From Durusdinium trenchii (Eukaryota; Sar; Dinophyceae; Suessiales; Symbiodiniaceae): a stretch of DNA of 64,000 nucleotides. Positions 33,577 through 43,503 of this stretch are shown here, in pieces. The notes beneath the pieces are model-generated. The model was not told the DNA's origin and did no database searches. It saw only the letters and a program-made list of their open reading frames with translations. Positions within the stretch are counted from its first letter, which is position 1, and each line of letters opens with the position of its first letter. The stretch covers positions 82,670 through 146,669 of the forward strand of contig CAXAMN010001225.1 in NCBI GenBank assembly GCA_963970005.1, read 5' to 3'. The position numbers were made by a program, and so were the translations under genes.

Positions 33577-34090
33577 GCAAAATCCTTGAGCCTGGTGTGG
33601 GAGAGGCCTTTTTTGGAGACTCTGGCATGTCGAAAAAGTCATCAAAAACACATGCAAATTGGACAAAAACATTGGGAACTGGAAAGGAGCTGGATTTGGG
33701 CCTTACAGGGATGGTTTTTTAGCCTTTTTCGGTTTGCGCCAAGGCGCAGAACATTGTAAATTACAGTACTTTCACAAATTTCGATTTAGAAAAAAACGTG
33801 CCGCGGCGTTGCAAAAGCTGCGTAAATATTGACATTTTAAGGGGCGTGGTGCGCGAAATGCTGAACATATAGTGTTTTTCGATAAAACCTCGTAATAGCG
33901 TTTTTGAGCACTCGATTGGTAGTTAAATTTACATTGTTTTCTGTCGTAAAAGCATAGAAGCTACGCAAATAGCGTGGCTTGGAGCACTCTTGAAGCCTTG
34001 AGCAGCAAAGCACATTGATATTTACAGTGTTTTCTATTTTTTGAGTCATTCAAAAAAGGCCTCTCCACCACCAGCCTGAGGGGTTTTGCC
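33577..34090. mobile_element. Foldback element, ~514 bp
   Basis: Arms 33577-33616 and 34051-34090 are inverted relatives, with blocks GAGAGGCCTTTTTTGGA on the left and AAAAAAGGCCTCTCCACCA on the right. The inside contains several copies of an ATTTACANTGTTTT-like motif (33750, 33821, 33926, 34019), also seen at 40.7-41.2 kb. The element sits between copies 2 and 3 of the 160-bp repeat. Confidence 0.65.
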
Positions 34091-34212
34091 TGGCGCGCCC
34101 CAAATGTGTTTGATATGAGGTCTCGGGGGGCGCGCGCGACGCATTCGCGCGACGCATCCGAAAGGAACAACAACCATAATAACTTAACCAAGCAAGAAAT
34201 AAAAAGGCAACG

Positions 34213-34338
34213 GACAGCCGCAAAAAAGAACAACAAAGACAATCAGAAGCTGAACACGATAGCTAACACGCGCCCGACAGCCGCAAAAAAGAACAACAAA
34301 AACAATCAGAAGCTGAACACGATAGCTAACACGCGCCC
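34213..34338. repeat. 63-bp tandem duplication
   Basis: Two head-to-tail copies (34213 and 34276) begin GACAGCCGCAAAAAAGAACA and differ at one position. 63 bp is a multiple of three, and a plus-strand frame (34106-34387) therefore shows a 21-residue repeat rich in Lys and Asn. I do not treat that frame as a gene without other support. Confidence 0.9.
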
Positions 34339-34393
34339 GACCGGCATCGCCGGTCTGCGAAGCTCCACAATAATTTACGCATTGTAATTTACA

Positions 34394-34556
34394 CAGGCTT
34401 TCTTGGAGGTGGCCCATTAAACTGATCTGCTTTGACTTGATTTCATATGTATTTACAACGTTGCCTACAACCACTTAAACATATCTAAACAATATTCAAA
34501 AACTAGCTGCCTCTACAATCTCTAACATATCCTTTCCCATCTCCCACCCCTGCCCC
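34394..34556 (+). repeat. ~160-bp interspersed repeat, copy 3
   Basis: Begins GGCTTTCTTGGAGGTGGCCC and keeps the shared blocks, with ACTAGCTGCC in place of ACTACCTGCC and a short insertion in the tail. Confidence 0.85.
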
Positions 34557-34734
34557 AGGCTTCATTATTACGATTTATTACGTTTGCTAACTACCTCGTT
34601 TGGCAATTTTCCGCGTGGTTTCAGTATAAGAGAAGGGTGCTTTCTTGTATTGTGAGAAATGTCCTGGAGACCCTGTTTTGGATCCAAAAAAGGTTCCCAG
34701 GACACTTTCTGAAATTTGACATTATAATTGTGCA

Positions 34735-34905
34735 GGCTTTATTGGAAGTGGCCCATTAAACTGACCTGCTTTCACATGATTTCATGTGTATTTACAACCT
34801 TGCCTACAAACCACTTATATAAACATATCCGACATATCCATACAATATTGAAAAACTACCTGCCTCTAACATCTCCTTTTCCCACCTCCCACCTCTCCCC
34901 CCTCG
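34735..34905 (+). repeat. ~160-bp interspersed repeat, copy 4
   Basis: Begins GGCTTTATTGGAAGTGGCCC. It has a small insertion (CATATCCGACATATCC) in the middle block. Confidence 0.85.
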
Positions 34906-36744
34906 ACACCTTATGTGTTTTGTGGTCTATTCAGCAATTGTGTTTGATTCATGCTTATCGTTTCATCTCTTTTCACTTACCTGTTGGCGTGAGATGATTC
35001 AACTTCATTCACCGACATGTTACAAGTTATTTTTCAGAGGGGGGTACTGACATATACGTCAGGCCTCCATACAACAAAAAGATCTACAAATTATTCCAAC
35101 AAAAATAGTCTGGTATGTAACTAACACCTCCCCTGGAATAATAAATAAATGTGCCACCCATTAAATCAAATCTAAATGCCAGCATCATCTTCTAGATTCA
35201 GATTGGCCCATTATTTGCATAAAAAGGATGGGGACAAAGGAGGGAGAGGTGGAAGGAAGGAGCAAAGACAGGAAATAACAGAAAGGTAGGAAGGGGGGAG
35301 AGAGAGAGGAGAGCCCGGGACAAACGAAGGAGGGTGGAAGGAATGGGAAGGATGGTAGGCAGAGCTCTCTTCTCTCCCTTCCTCGTGTCTCGGTTCTAAC
35401 GTTCAGCTTGTCTCATGATCGCACATGTATACTGTATACAACCTGTATATGCAAAGTGCACATAACAACACATAATAAACATCCTGGCGGGTCTAAAACA
35501 GCGCGTGTTTTTGCGCGCTCACGGTTGCCATGGTCAAACTCACTTGGTTCGAATACGGTTCGAAATACCTTTTCTGTGGTCCTGCGATGTCTCATCCAAA
35601 ATTGTTTGTTTTTAATAGATCACGTTACAAAACTGTGTCGATGGTACCTTTTGTCTTGCACTCCGTCGGTCTCATTCGATACAACATGGCACCAAGCTTT
35701 CGGATTCGTAGGCATAAACATGTTGCATAGATGCATGGACTGTTCTGTTTTGTTGGCCTAAACCATTTCAAGTTGTGAACTCGGCACAATCGTATGCGAG
35801 TCGTATTCCACGCGACGGAAGAAGCCTGACACGGACGGCAACAGGAAACATGGAGACGCTCTCTCAGTCCAAGGAAACCTGTTCCAGCTGAGCATGGCTG
35901 ATATGGTACGGGGTATATATAATTCTGATTAATTCTGTTCATTGAGCTGAGGGTTATACAACTCTCTGACTCCCTCTCTCTCTATGTGTAAATGCAATTG
36001 TATACAGTTATATGCAAATGTTTGCATATAGAACCCAACCGTTCATATGGTACACTGGTCCGTGCGCATGAACTATGAACCATTCAATCGCCCCATCTCA
36101 TCTCAGTCTCCATCTCCCCACCTGTGAGTGATCTGTGAGGGCGGCCGCTGATCGCTGCGCACCGAATTCTGCCACGAGGGTCTTCGATGGCGTGCCTCGC
36201 GGTCAGCGCCGCCTCAGGCAATGGCTGAGCAGCGTTGGTTCTATTTGGTTGATTTCAATCCACGAGTGAATCCTATGGCCAATCACTTGCGAGCCTTTGC
36301 TAGCTCTTTTTAAAGGGCAGGTCATTGGGCACAGTTGGAGCACAAATGTTAAAACTAAGGTCGTAATCAAATCTTTTAGCCCTTCTGTTGACTGGAGTGA
36401 GATCAGGCGGGAGCCATTGAAACGCAATTACCGATGAGTCGATACTGTCGGCTGTCCAACTACCACTCGTGTACCGTGCACCTTCATCCATCCAACCCTC
36501 CATCACAAAGGGACAAGCATAGTCTGAACCACTTTGCGCTGCATGCGCTTTTCATGGACTCTGCTTCTGTGTCCTCAGCTCAGCTCACCTGAATCCAATA
36601 ATTAATCGTCTACTAATATCTACTGTCTGCTCGGACTCTGCGGATTGTTGCTTTTGGGTCTTGGAGACTTCCTGCTGCAAAGGTTGGCATGTCTGGGTTC
36701 TGATACATCTGACATGCACACCAAGAAGCTGCTCGACTTGTGAC
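34906..36744. other. Intergenic with a purine-rich tract
   Basis: 35219-35360 is strongly purine-rich (GGAAGG, GGAGAG). The rest has no recognisable feature. Confidence 0.45.
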
Positions 36745-37026
36745 TCATGGCAACACTGCCTGCGAGACCAAAAGTGGGAGTTGATCAAACCAAGGGGAAA
36801 CAGTTGTCGAATGAACTCCAGTTGTGTGATGAATCAGTTGCAGCGGAGCCATCCACACAGGCAACTCATGAAAACGGAGCAACAGGATTCCGGGAGAACA
36901 TCCTAGACCGCCTGACCTCTTGACGATTTCGTCAGCCATTAGCGCGTACACCAAAGGACACTTCCCTGCAAGTACGCCGAGAGTGCGTGAATGTGATGTG
37001 TTTGATTGAGCATCCGGGGAAGACAT
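36745..37026 (-). CDS. Weak exon candidate, unidentified
   Basis: After a CAG|G (about 36966) the frame reads KCPLVYALMADEIVKR and then a possible GT donor. The segment looks like part of a folded protein, but it is short and no family is recognised. It lies on the same strand as the channel gene. Confidence 0.25.
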   Translation of the reverse strand: MSSPDAQSNTSHSRTLGVLAGKCPLVYALMADEIVKRSGGLGCSPGILLLRFHELPVWMAPLQLIHHTTGVHSTTVSPWFDQLPLLVSQAVLP

Positions 37027-38675
37027 CGAGAGAGATCGAAAGTGAACACCTGAAAAAGGTGTTTCTCAACTCGTCTGCGGATTCGCCCCACAAATCCCCT
37101 GTGAACATCGGTCCTGACCATTTGGACTGACCCGTTGACTGATCGTTCCTGCTCTCTCCTTGGGGGTCCTTTCGGGGGTCCAGGTCGTGCCGGACTCCAT
37201 CCCATCGAATTCCTGACTTTTCGCCTGCATCTTCGTCCGATGGATCCCAGCCTTTACCTGAGATCAGGCCAGCTTTTGGCCCGCAAAAACTCTTCAGATT
37301 TCTTCAGGTGGAACAGCTCTAAATGGATCTAGAATCTATATGGTCTGACACTTGCGCCACGAGAGTGACGCCCCTCAGTGACCCTTCCAGCACTATCGAC
37401 TATTATCATGTGGTGAAGTCCTCCCTCTTTAAGCTGTCAGTGGCAACTGGTGGCAATGGGCAATGGGTCTAAGAAATTCCACTCACAGCACGAACAAAAA
37501 TCAAATTGCAAAACCATGCAAAACCAGGAGAGGTTGCCCCAGGTGAACGTCTGGAACTTCTTTGTGATGAATGATGTGGCAATATGTGGCAAAGTACGGC
37601 AAAGTAAGTAGCAGGTCACCAGAGGATTTATGAGAGATGATGACAAGTGCCTCTTCTAGCCCTGATGTGTGCTGAGCATTTGTAGCCCTAGACAAGAACC
37701 CCGCCGCCGCCCCGCGTGCCGGTTGGTTGCTGGGCGTGCGCCTCGCACCACCTCCAGGGAAGCACTTACACAGGAGAATTTGTTCAGAATTCTTAAGAAC
37801 ATATCCAGCCTATCAATCTATCAGTATTATCAGTACCTGAGAAAGAAAACATGACACATTACAAAACTAGACGACAGGGTGGCCCGAAAGCAAGTAGGCG
37901 GAAGAGAACAAATAGAAGGGAAGAAAAGCGAAGTAACAGAAGATGAATGAGCACTAAAGAAATGAAGAGATGATATATGATGATTCAAAACATTAAGATG
38001 AAACAAAATGAGATGATGATGAGATGACACAATATATAATATATATATATCTATATATATATACCTTATGATTATGATACTATTATCACGTTATTACCAA
38101 ATCTATTAATGTATATTCTGTTGCACTGTACTTCGGAGCCCAAACGGTAGTCCCGGTCGATTCTTTTTTATCCAGCGCCGGTCGAGCTCAAACGCTAGTC
38201 CCGGTAGTAAGAGCCGCCGAAGTGTGCGAAATCGCACGTCCCAACCTGGCATCAGGACAACCAATGCTCATACAAATGCAACACTTGAAAAACAAAACAA
38301 ATTACCCACAGTTCAACTCATGTTGTTTTGTCGGTTATCAGATATAGTTGCACACCCAGTCGGAACAGGATCGACTTCGAACAACTCTCGGTCGTGGATC
38401 TCGTGCCTTGTGGAGTCTCTGCACGTTCAGCTGGAACAAGGGTCGACTTCGGACAACTTCCGGTCGTGGACCCAGGTCCTTCTAATCAGTTTGGTCACGA
38501 CACTTTGCAATAGCCAATTCACAGCTTTTCGCCGATACTTGTAACTTCGTGGCTGGTGACATCAAATATGAAAATATGATGTGCCATGAGATGATGATCT
38601 CACGATACGCCCGTGATATGCTATTGTGATCATGAGCTAACGATGAGGTCGATGACGATTGCAATGACGTAGCTG
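37027..38675. other. Intergenic
   Basis: A TA-rich microsatellite lies at about 38037-38062. The near-duplicate phrases CTCGGTCGTGGATC and CCGGTCGTGGACCC occur near 38388 and 38459. No gene is supported. Confidence 0.45.
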
Positions 38676-38850
38676 CTGGTAATGATGATGATGATGATGA
38701 TGATGGTGCTGACGACGATGATGATGATAATGATGATGATGATGATGATGATGTGGATGATAAGGATGATGATGATGATGATGCTGATGATGATGATGAT
38801 GAAGGTGATGATGATGATGATGATGATGATAATGATGATGATGGTGCATG
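38676..38850. repeat. GAT trinucleotide microsatellite
   Basis: An imperfect GAT run of about 175 bp directly before the 16-bp array. The open frames through it are artefacts of the repeat. Confidence 0.95.
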
Positions 38851-38861
38851 TCGCCAGGCAC

Positions 38862-39303
38862 GGTTTACACCACACGTTGTTTACGCCAGACGAAGTAACC
38901 ATGGAAAAGTTTACACCAGACAAAGCCGCCAAAGGTTTACACCAGAGAAGAGTTTACACCAGACATCGATTACACCAGACACCGTCTATACACCAGACAC
39001 GGTTTACACCAGACGTCGTTTACACCAGACAAGGCCAACAAAGGTTTACACCAGAAAGAGTTTACAGCAGAGACAGTTTACACCNNNNNNNNNNGAAAGA
39101 GTTTACAGCAGAGACAGTTTACACCAGACAGCGTTTACACCAGACACCGTATACACCAGACACGGTTTACACCAGACGTCGTTTACACCAGACAAAGCCA
39201 ACAAAGGTTTACACCAGAAAAAGTTTACACCATAGACAGTTTACACCAGACAGCGTTTACACCAGACACCGTTTACACCAGACATGGTTTACACCAGACA
39301 TGG
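38862..39303. repeat. 16-bp tandem array (GTTTACACCAGACAnC)
   Basis: About two dozen units of GTTTACACCAGACACC and variants. Three blocks of the type GACAAAGCCAACAAAGG, or close to it, interrupt it at intervals. The array contains the assembly gap at 39085-39094. Confidence 0.92.
39085..39094. other. Assembly gap (10 N)
   Basis: Ten N. The ~30 bases on each side (GAAAGAGTTTACAGCAGAGA and on to TTTACACC) are the same, so the gap probably marks an unresolved part of the tandem array. The true length is unknown. Confidence 1.
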
Positions 39304-39325
39304 TGGAAACCATTGCAGCAGCAAT

Positions 39326-39868
39326 TATAAGGCGATTAGCAACAAAAGATTGCAAAACACCACGTAACTACGCACTGAACGATGACACAGGAACACCTTC
39401 GAGCCAGAACTATAAGGCGAATAGCAACCAAAGCGTGTAAAACACCATGTAACTACGCACCGAACGATGACACAGGAACACCTTCGAGCCAGAACTATAA
39501 GGCGATTAGCAACCAAAGATTGCAAAACACCATGTAACTGCGCACCGCAAGCACAGAGAATAGCCTCCCAAAACCGGATCTCGACGTCCAAGCTCCAAAA
39601 ATTGCGATTTCGAAGCGTTTTTTAAAAGAGATTTATAAGAAAAATGAAAGCGGCAAAACTTGGAAAAAAGTACGTTGGAAACCATTGCAGTAGCAATTAT
39701 AAGGCGATTAGCAACCAAAGCTTGCAAAACACCACGTAACTGCGCACCAAACGATGACACAGGAACACCTTCGAGCCAGAACTATAAGGCGATTAGCAAC
39801 CAAAGCTTGCAAAACACAATGTAACTACGCTCCGAGCGATGACACAGGAACACCTTCGAGCCAGAATT
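39326..39868. repeat. 85-bp tandem repeat with an internal insertion
   Basis: Units start TATAAGGCGATTAGCAACCA at 39326, 39411, 39496, 39698 and 39783, with exactly 85 bp between adjacent complete units. Each ends with ACAGGAACACCTTCGAGCC. Unit 3 is cut after about 50 bp by unrelated sequence, and the array resumes at ~39676 with the same lead-in (GGAAACCATTGCAG) seen at 39305. Confidence 0.92.
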
Positions 39869-40011
39869 ACAATGGGGGAACGCTCCGGGCACAGACCGGG
39901 CACAGACCTTGGAATCGCATTTCCCAATGAGTATGCGGTCCGGACCGCACATTGGCGACATCCTTGTGACCAGAATTATAATGGTGCGCCCAGCCGCGCT
40001 CAGACAAAATG

Positions 40012-40140
40012 TACGTTTCACCACACGTTCGCGCGATCGACACGCACGATCTCCGCAGAGGGTTGCTCACGGACAAACGCGATTCGCGTCTCACCACACG
40101 CGCGCGCGATCGATGGCCACGATTCCACGAGAGGGTTGCC
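40012..40140. repeat. Two-copy ~75-bp repeat
   Basis: TTTCACCACACGTTCGCGCG (40017) and CTCACCACACGCGCGCGCG (40090) start two diverged copies. Each contains CGATCGA, CACGAT and AGAGGGTTGC in order. Confidence 0.7.
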
Positions 40141-40227
40141 TTTCGTAAGACCTGCTCGCACCGCCCCGCCGCCTAAAGAGAAGAATAAAGAAGAAGTTGG
40201 GTAGGTGAAGTTGGGTAGGTGTCTTAA

Positions 40228-40350
40228 GGAAGATGTCTACACCTACCTATCTTCACCTACCTATCTTCACCTACCTATCTACACCTACCTACCTACACCT
40301 ACCTGTCTATACCCACTTATCAATACCTACCTATCAATATCTACTTCTGA
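40228..40350. repeat. CACCTACCTATC tandem repeat
   Basis: About nine units of 12-14 bp of the type CACCTACCTATCTA. Confidence 0.85.
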
Positions 40351-40675
40351 TGTACTTTGATATTGTTGATCTGATACTTCTACTTCATATGTTATGTTGT
40401 GATGTGATATTATTTTATCACATGACTTGAGAGAGGAGGGGGGTGAACGAAAGGTAGCAGGGAATCAGGCGTAATCCGGGAGGAGGTGAGAGGCCCCCCA
40501 CTTGTTTGAAGAGAAGTGAGTGAGCGTGATGAAAGAAAGACTAATGCACAAACGCTTGACAAAACCTCCAGAAGCTGTAGCGGTCTAGCGGTTTCAATAC
40601 AGGTTGACGTGCCTTCAAAAGGAGTCACATATTTCTCAAGTGCAACTTCGGATTTACATAGTGACGTGCGGCGAC

Positions 40676-41174
40676 CCTGTAAATTGCGTGGCCGCAGGCC
40701 ATGCTTGCAAACAGGACGTGCTCAAAAACACTGGTATTTACGAGGTTTCGTTGCCGTCGATCCACAGCCGCGGCAAGGTCTAAGGCCACGCTTGAAGACA
40801 GAAGGAGCTGAAAACACTGGTATTTACGGTATTTTGTAGCCGTCGATCCAAAGGCGCACCACGGTTGAGCGCTGGAAAAGCGCAGAAAACCATGTAAATA
40901 CCGGCGTTTTCTGCCGGGAAGGTGCACAAAACCCTGTAAATACCATAGTTTTGTGCAATTTTGAAGCCTCCAAAAGCCTCAAAAACCCTTTCTGACAAAA
41001 TCTTTCCTGGTTTTTGGTCTTTTTTCGGTCATTTGTCTAACCGAGACGCATCAAAAACCATCGGTTTTTGCGGTGTTTTTTGCCGGACAGCCACAAAAAA
41101 CGCTGTAAATTCCATGATTTTTTGTCACTGCTGAGGACTGGAAGAGCTGAAAACACTGATATTTACAGTGTTTT
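40676..41174. repeat. Cluster of short hairpin motifs (AAAACACTG...CAGTGTTTT type)
   Basis: At least six imperfect palindromes of 24-28 bp around TGTAAATACC / GGTATTTACA occur at about 40725, 40811, 40886, 40928, 41095 and 41150. The last is perfect: AAAACACTG, seven bases, CAGTGTTTT. Related motifs occur inside the foldback at 33577-34090. Confidence 0.75.
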
Positions 41175-41214
41175 CGAACGGTTGACCCTGAGGCGCGCTA
41201 GGGTGGAATTGAAA

Positions 41215-41237
41215 GGGGGGGGGGGCCCCCCCCCCCC
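41215..41237. repeat. G11-C12 homopolymer palindrome
   Basis: Eleven G followed directly by twelve C. It may be real or a sequencing/assembly artefact. Confidence 0.9.
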
Positions 41238-41482
41238 GGCCAGCAAACGAAGATGTCGGGGACCATTTCTCCGAGAGATAGGCTGCAGCTCTGGGTTAAT
41301 ACATTTTTGCTAAAGCAAAAGGAAAACTCAGGTAGCGTAACCGCTACCTTTCGTGATATGAGATGATATGATCTGACATTGATGTGATGTGATATGATAT
41401 TATAACCTGATATGATATAATATGATATGATATGAGATTAATAACCTATGAGGTGATGATTAGATGATGATGTTGTGAGGGT

Positions 41483-41648
41483 GAAGTAGGAGAAAGTTAG
41501 TAAAGAATATGAAGTAAGGAAGGTGAAGTAGGATAAAGAGAGTCAGGAAGAGAGAGTGGGGAAGATGAAGTAAGAGAAAGAGAGTAAGGAAGAGAGAGTG
41601 GGGAAGATGAAGTAAGAGAAAGAGATTAAGGAAGATGAAATAGGCAGC
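41483..41648. repeat. 42-bp purine-rich tandem repeat, four copies
   Basis: GAAGTA starts units at 41483, 41525, 41567 and 41609. The content is mainly AG (GAAGAGAGAGTGGGGAAGAT). A GATAT-rich stretch precedes it at 41352-41440. Confidence 0.9.
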
Positions 41649-42024
41649 AGTGCTTAAGGAAAAACCCTTCGCAGGTGCTTTCGGGAAATATCTAGTTGAC
41701 ACAGCCTACAGGGCCTACACATGCATCCGCCCATGGTGGGCGCACGTAACACAAAAGGCCGATTCGGCCTCACCGTCCCGATTCGCCTGAGGTCGAGTTC
41801 CCCATGTCCACCGTCGACATGGTAGCCAGTGCCAGGTCTGCCGAAGGACGGAGGAAAGTTCCGCCGGTGCGGATGGTGGTTCCGACGGTGTTTCAACCCC
41901 CGGACGGATCGGACGCGAAAGGTTCGACCAAGCACACTCACAATAACGATCATCTCAGGTCGAGTCGAAGGTCCATCGGTTTTCTCCTGAAAACACGATC
42001 GTCTTTTTATACAAAGGACAACAA

Positions 42025-42053
42025 GGGTGGGTAGTTTGCAAACCCGCCCACCC
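42025..42053. repeat. Hairpin downstream of the retroelement ORFs
   Basis: GGGTGGGTAGTTTG pairs with CAAACCCGCCCACCC with one bulge. It lies 3' of the retroelement coding remnants on the minus strand and could be part of a terminal region. Confidence 0.6.
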
Positions 42054-42248
42054 TCCTATTGACAAACGAACGTGTAACTCACGCGTTGTTCTTTTGGTCG
42101 GTTGTCTGGTTGGCTTTCCTGCCAGCAAGCTCTTGGTTCTTCTCAGGTCAGGTGGAACTTGCCTTGACCTCCTCATTGGCTATGCCGCAAGTTCTTTTCA
42201 AACACTTCTTGCATTTTCTTTGTGCCAACGTCAGCTGTGAATTGAGGA

Positions 42249-42587
42249 TTACCTTCGAGGAGTTCCGACTGAACGGCCATCCACACACTGAGGTCTAGGA
42301 TTCAATGGGCACATCCCAACCTGCATCTTCAACCTGGTGCCATACACGCTCTCTGGAGTTGTAGGCCGTCGAAGCCACCCACAACTTCTTCGGCAGTGTC
42401 GTGACCACCACCTTGCATTTATCTGCCTCTTTGTCCTGTTCCTCAGTGTCGATGTCCTTCGAAGGTGGTCCTGCTGAAGGTCCTGGAGTCTCATCCACCG
42501 TGATAGTGAGCTTGTTTCCCTGACTCTTGGGTGGCATGGCCTTTTGGGCCTTCCCTCGTCGTTGGGCCTCAAGTCGAGGCTCCCCAC
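42249..42587 (-). pseudogene. Third retroelement-associated open segment
   Basis: Two overlapping minus-strand frames. One reads MPPKSQGNKLTITVDETP and ends KKLWVASTAYNSRERVWHQV. It follows the methyltransferase-like remnant by less than 100 bp and may be a further domain or ORF of the same element. The family is not recognised, and no reverse transcriptase or integrase was seen anywhere in the window. Confidence 0.35.
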
Positions 42588-42666
42588 AGCTGTGGTGCCA
42601 TCCCGGGCGGAGACAGGTACGATCGGTGCATCTAGTTCCTTGGGAAAGTCTTGATGGGCGCCTTGC

Positions 42667-43462
42667 TCAGCCGCTCAGGTTTTGCTCCCCGTTCATGAGG
42701 GCGCGAAAGCCAGTCTGCCTCCACATTCCAGTTGGCCGGAATATCCCGGCCTGTGGCACCCTGCGCTTTCGCTGGTCCTTCAACACGGCCCCCACGATCT
42801 CCACTGACCTCGAAGCCAACAACGTCCCCACGTCGGCCTGCTGCTGTTCCTCAGGAGAGTTCGAAGGTAAGCCATAGATGTGTTGAAGTGACCTGATGGG
42901 TGGAGGGCCTCTGTTGACCATGTTCCATCTAGCACGACTAAACGTGTTGCACGGAAACCCTGCGTGTGCTGCATCGAAGGCTGATGCATTCACTTCCTCC
43001 TTGAGCTCCATGAAGGGATGGTCCTTAGTCAGGTCGACGTCGCCCTCGCCCTGCCTGTCCAGGCTGTAGATCTCAATCTGCAAGCCTTCTCGCTGTGCCA
43101 TTTCCCAACACATCCTCCTTGCCGCTGAACATATGGAGGAATCTGAATTTTCTCAACTCCTGGTACTCCGGGAAGTCCCTGGCCGCCTTGAGAGCATCGC
43201 TGATTCGGTCAGGCAAGTCGTCCACACTTGGCTGGCCCAGGCTCCTGCTAGACCCCGCCATGTCGTCCGCGAGCCCTGGCTGCCCGGCGTCACACGAATC
43301 TGTCCAGTCGTCCAGTCCGAGTCCTCCACGACGTTTGACACGGCCCTCGCGCAAACCGTCGACCTCGAACCCCCCAAAACGTCCCTCGCCCCACTCCTCC
43401 TCACCCCGGATTCCGACCAGAATCCACCCACGCGTGTCTGCCCATCCCCTCTCGCTAAACAC
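42667..43462 (-). pseudogene. Retroelement methyltransferase-like domain, frameshifted
   Basis: Two frames join in the order expected of a cytosine-C5-methyltransferase fold. FLHMFSGKEDVLG (about 43106-43141) resembles motif I. In the next frame, IEIYSLDRQGEGDVDL resembles motifs II/III, and HAGFPCNTFSRARW carries the Pro-Cys of motif IV. A frameshift near 43100 separates motif I from the rest, and the frame ends at 42667. The canonical PCQ is PCN here. I recall similar domains next to retroelement ORFs in dinoflagellates. In its present state it cannot encode an intact enzyme. Confidence 0.65.
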
Positions 43463-43503
43463 AAGAGGTCAACCGCACCCTTTATCCCACGGCCCCTTCA
43501 GGG

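Noticed and set aside
38630-39440. 252-codon plus-strand frame through a GAT run, a 16-bp array and an assembly gap
   Set aside because: Low-complexity translation of repeats; the frame continues through N bases only by chance.
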